From positions 1 through 15,098 of the forward strand of contig JAGXGU010000090.1 of assembly GCA_024636575.1 (NCBI GenBank): a stretch of DNA of 15,098 nt. The letters are read 5' to 3'. Positions 13,896-15,098 of the stretch are shown here, in pieces. This stretch comes from Altererythrobacter sp. GTDB lineage: Bacteria; Pseudomonadota; Alphaproteobacteria; Sphingomonadales; Sphingomonadaceae. The notes under the pieces are model-generated. The model saw nothing but the letters and a program-made list of their open reading frames with translations. It did no database searches and was not told where the DNA came from. The stretch's first letter is position 1. Each line of letters opens with the position of its first letter. The translations under genes and the position numbers were made by a program.

Positions 13896-15098
13896 GTGCA
13901 TCCCGAAATCCCATATCTGCGCGAGATCATCATATTTCTTGTCGCGGCGGGCCTGATTGTGCCGCTGTTCAAGAAACTCGGCATCAGCGCTGTATTGGGA
14001 TTTCTGTTCGTGGGGCTAATTATCGGTCCTTACGGCATAGGCCGGTTGGTTGGCGAAACGCCGATCCTAGGAGTGATAGTCTTTGCCGATACGGAAGGCG
14101 TGCGGCAATTTGCCGAACTGGGTGTGATATTCCTGCTCTTCACTATCGGGCTGGAGCTTTCGATTGCGCAATTATGGGGTATGCGCCGATTGGTGTTTGG
14201 CCTTGGCACGATGCAGGTCACGATCACTGCGCTGGCCATCGGTCTGATCGCCTATGCTTTCGGAAATACGCTAGTGGCGGCGATCATCTTCGGTCTTTGC
14301 CTATCGCTTTCTTCCACCGCATTGGTCATGCAATTGCTGACCGAAAGCCGCCGCCTCAATGCGCCCGCCGGCCGTTCGAGCTTCGGCGTACTATTGCTGC
14401 AGGATCTGGCGGTGGTGCCGATCCTGTTCTTTGTCGGTGTCGCGGGCGCAACTGTCGAAGGCTCTTACGGACTTGCCGCACTTAGGGCGATTGGTGAAGC
14501 TGGCCTGGTTATCGGCCTGATCTTTCTGGTCGGCCGGATCGTGGTCAGGCCGCTGCTACGTTTTGCAGGGGGCACAGGCAGCCGCGAGGTCTTCATGGCG
14601 GCCGTGGTCCTGCTCATTCTCGCGACAGCGGCGTTGACCGCGCAAGCGGGGCTGTCGATGGCGCTGGGCGCCTTTCTGGCCGGATTGCTATTTGCCGGAA
14701 CCGAATACCGCCATCAGATTGCTGCAGACATAGAGCCTTTCAAAGGGCTGCTATTGGGGCTCTTCTTCATATCTGTCGGCATGAGTCTCGACATTCTGGC
14801 CGTGTGGGCGGACATCGGTTGGGTGCTGCTCTCGGTTATCGGGCTGCTCACCCTGAAGGCATTGATCCTGTTCGGACTGGCACGGGCTTTCCGGTTGCCC
14901 AGCGATGTGGCTGCGGAAACGGCGATCTTGATGAGCCAGGGCGGCGAATTCGCATTCGTCGTCATTGCGGCAGCCCTTTCCTTCGCGCTGCTCGATCAGG
15001 AGGTTGCTCAGTTCATCTTGCTGGTGGTCATCGTCACGATGTTCCTGACGCCTTTGACAGCCGCTGCCGCACGCCGCGCAGGTGAATTTCTGCGCAGC
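13896..15098 (+). CDS. KefB/KefC-type monovalent cation:proton antiporter (CPA2), 3' end cut
   Basis: An inner-membrane potassium (or sodium)/proton antiporter of the CPA2 family. 401 codons are present with no stop before the window edge; full family members of about 600 residues carry a C-terminal RCK/TrkA-N domain, which would lie outside. About twelve hydrophobic spans are visible. KefC-type landmarks: LFTIGLELS (81-89), SLSSTALVMQLL (137-148), LLLQDLAVVP (166-175, the ion-path Asp170), LGAFLAGLLFAGTEYRHQI (257-275), EPFKGLLLGLFFISVGMSLD (280-299) and SQGGEFAFV (347-355). The start is GTG at 13896 with AAGGA 7 nt upstream. No KefF/KefG-like ancillary gene is seen beside it, so glutathione gating cannot be inferred. 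It uses CTA eight times and ATA six times, unlike the upstream genes. Confidence 0.93.
   Translation, partial: MHPEIPYLREIIIFLVAAGLIVPLFKKLGISAVLGFLFVGLIIGPYGIGRLVGETPILGVIVFADTEGVRQFAELGVIFLLFTIGLELSIAQLWGMRRLVFGLGTMQVTITALAIGLIAYAFGNTLVAAIIFGLCLSLSSTALVMQLLTESRRLNAPAGRSSFGVLLLQDLAVVPILFFVGVAGATVEGSYGLAALRAIGEAGLVIGLIFLVGRIVVRPLLRFAGGTGSREVFMAAVVLLILATAALTAQAGLSMALGAFLAGLLFAGTEYRHQIAADIEPFKGLLLGLFFISVGMSLDILAVWADIGWVLLSVIGLLTLKALILFGLARAFRLPSDVAAETAILMSQGGEFAFVVIAAALSFALLDQEVAQFILLVVIVTMFLTPLTAAAARRAGEFLRS

Noticed and set aside
13793..14485. 230-codon plus-strand frame over the antiporter start
   Set aside because: The other frame, from GTG at 13896, encodes a clear KefC-type transporter; this one is Arg/Cys-rich shadow sequence.

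Overview
The window looks like a GC-rich alphaproteobacterial chromosome segment, most likely a sphingomonad of the Erythrobacteraceae/Sphingomonadaceae type. This is inferred from protein style, the gene order rpe - heparinase-like - purH, and heavy GC-ending codon use. No tRNA, rRNA, CRISPR array, insertion sequence or phage gene was seen. Twelve protein genes are supported (two run off the window edges), plus one small membrane-protein ORF.

Left half (1-7150), all on the minus strand: read in transcription order, rpe (ribulose-phosphate epimerase), a heparinase II/III-like protein and purH form a tight run, with a TGATG overlap and then a 6-nt gap. After about 160 bp of non-coding DNA carrying palindromes and a direct repeat come a 45-codon single-membrane-span ORF and a lipoprotein-type msrA, joined by a TTGA stop/start overlap. 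A terminator-like hairpin follows msrA. Next are a Zur-like Fur-family regulator and the first 462 codons of dxs (isoprenoid precursor synthesis), whose 3' end lies outside the window.

Middle (7151-9899): a 262-bp divergent intergenic region with small hairpins leads to a secreted DUF2141-type protein on the plus strand. It converges on a minus-strand pair: a diacylglycerol-kinase-family lipid kinase and, 11 nt downstream, a protein that looks like the mitochondrial phosphatidate cytidylyltransferase Tam41. This pair could phosphorylate a lipid and then activate it with CTP, and it is the most interesting candidate system here.

Right part (9900-15098), plus strand: an M20D amidohydrolase followed 22 nt later by an AMP-forming acyl-CoA synthetase, plausibly a deacylate-then-activate catabolic pair. 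Then come a small class I SAM methyltransferase with a strong ribosome binding site and the first 401 codons of a KefB/KefC-type potassium/proton antiporter starting at GTG. The antiporter uses rarer codons than its neighbours and runs off the right edge.
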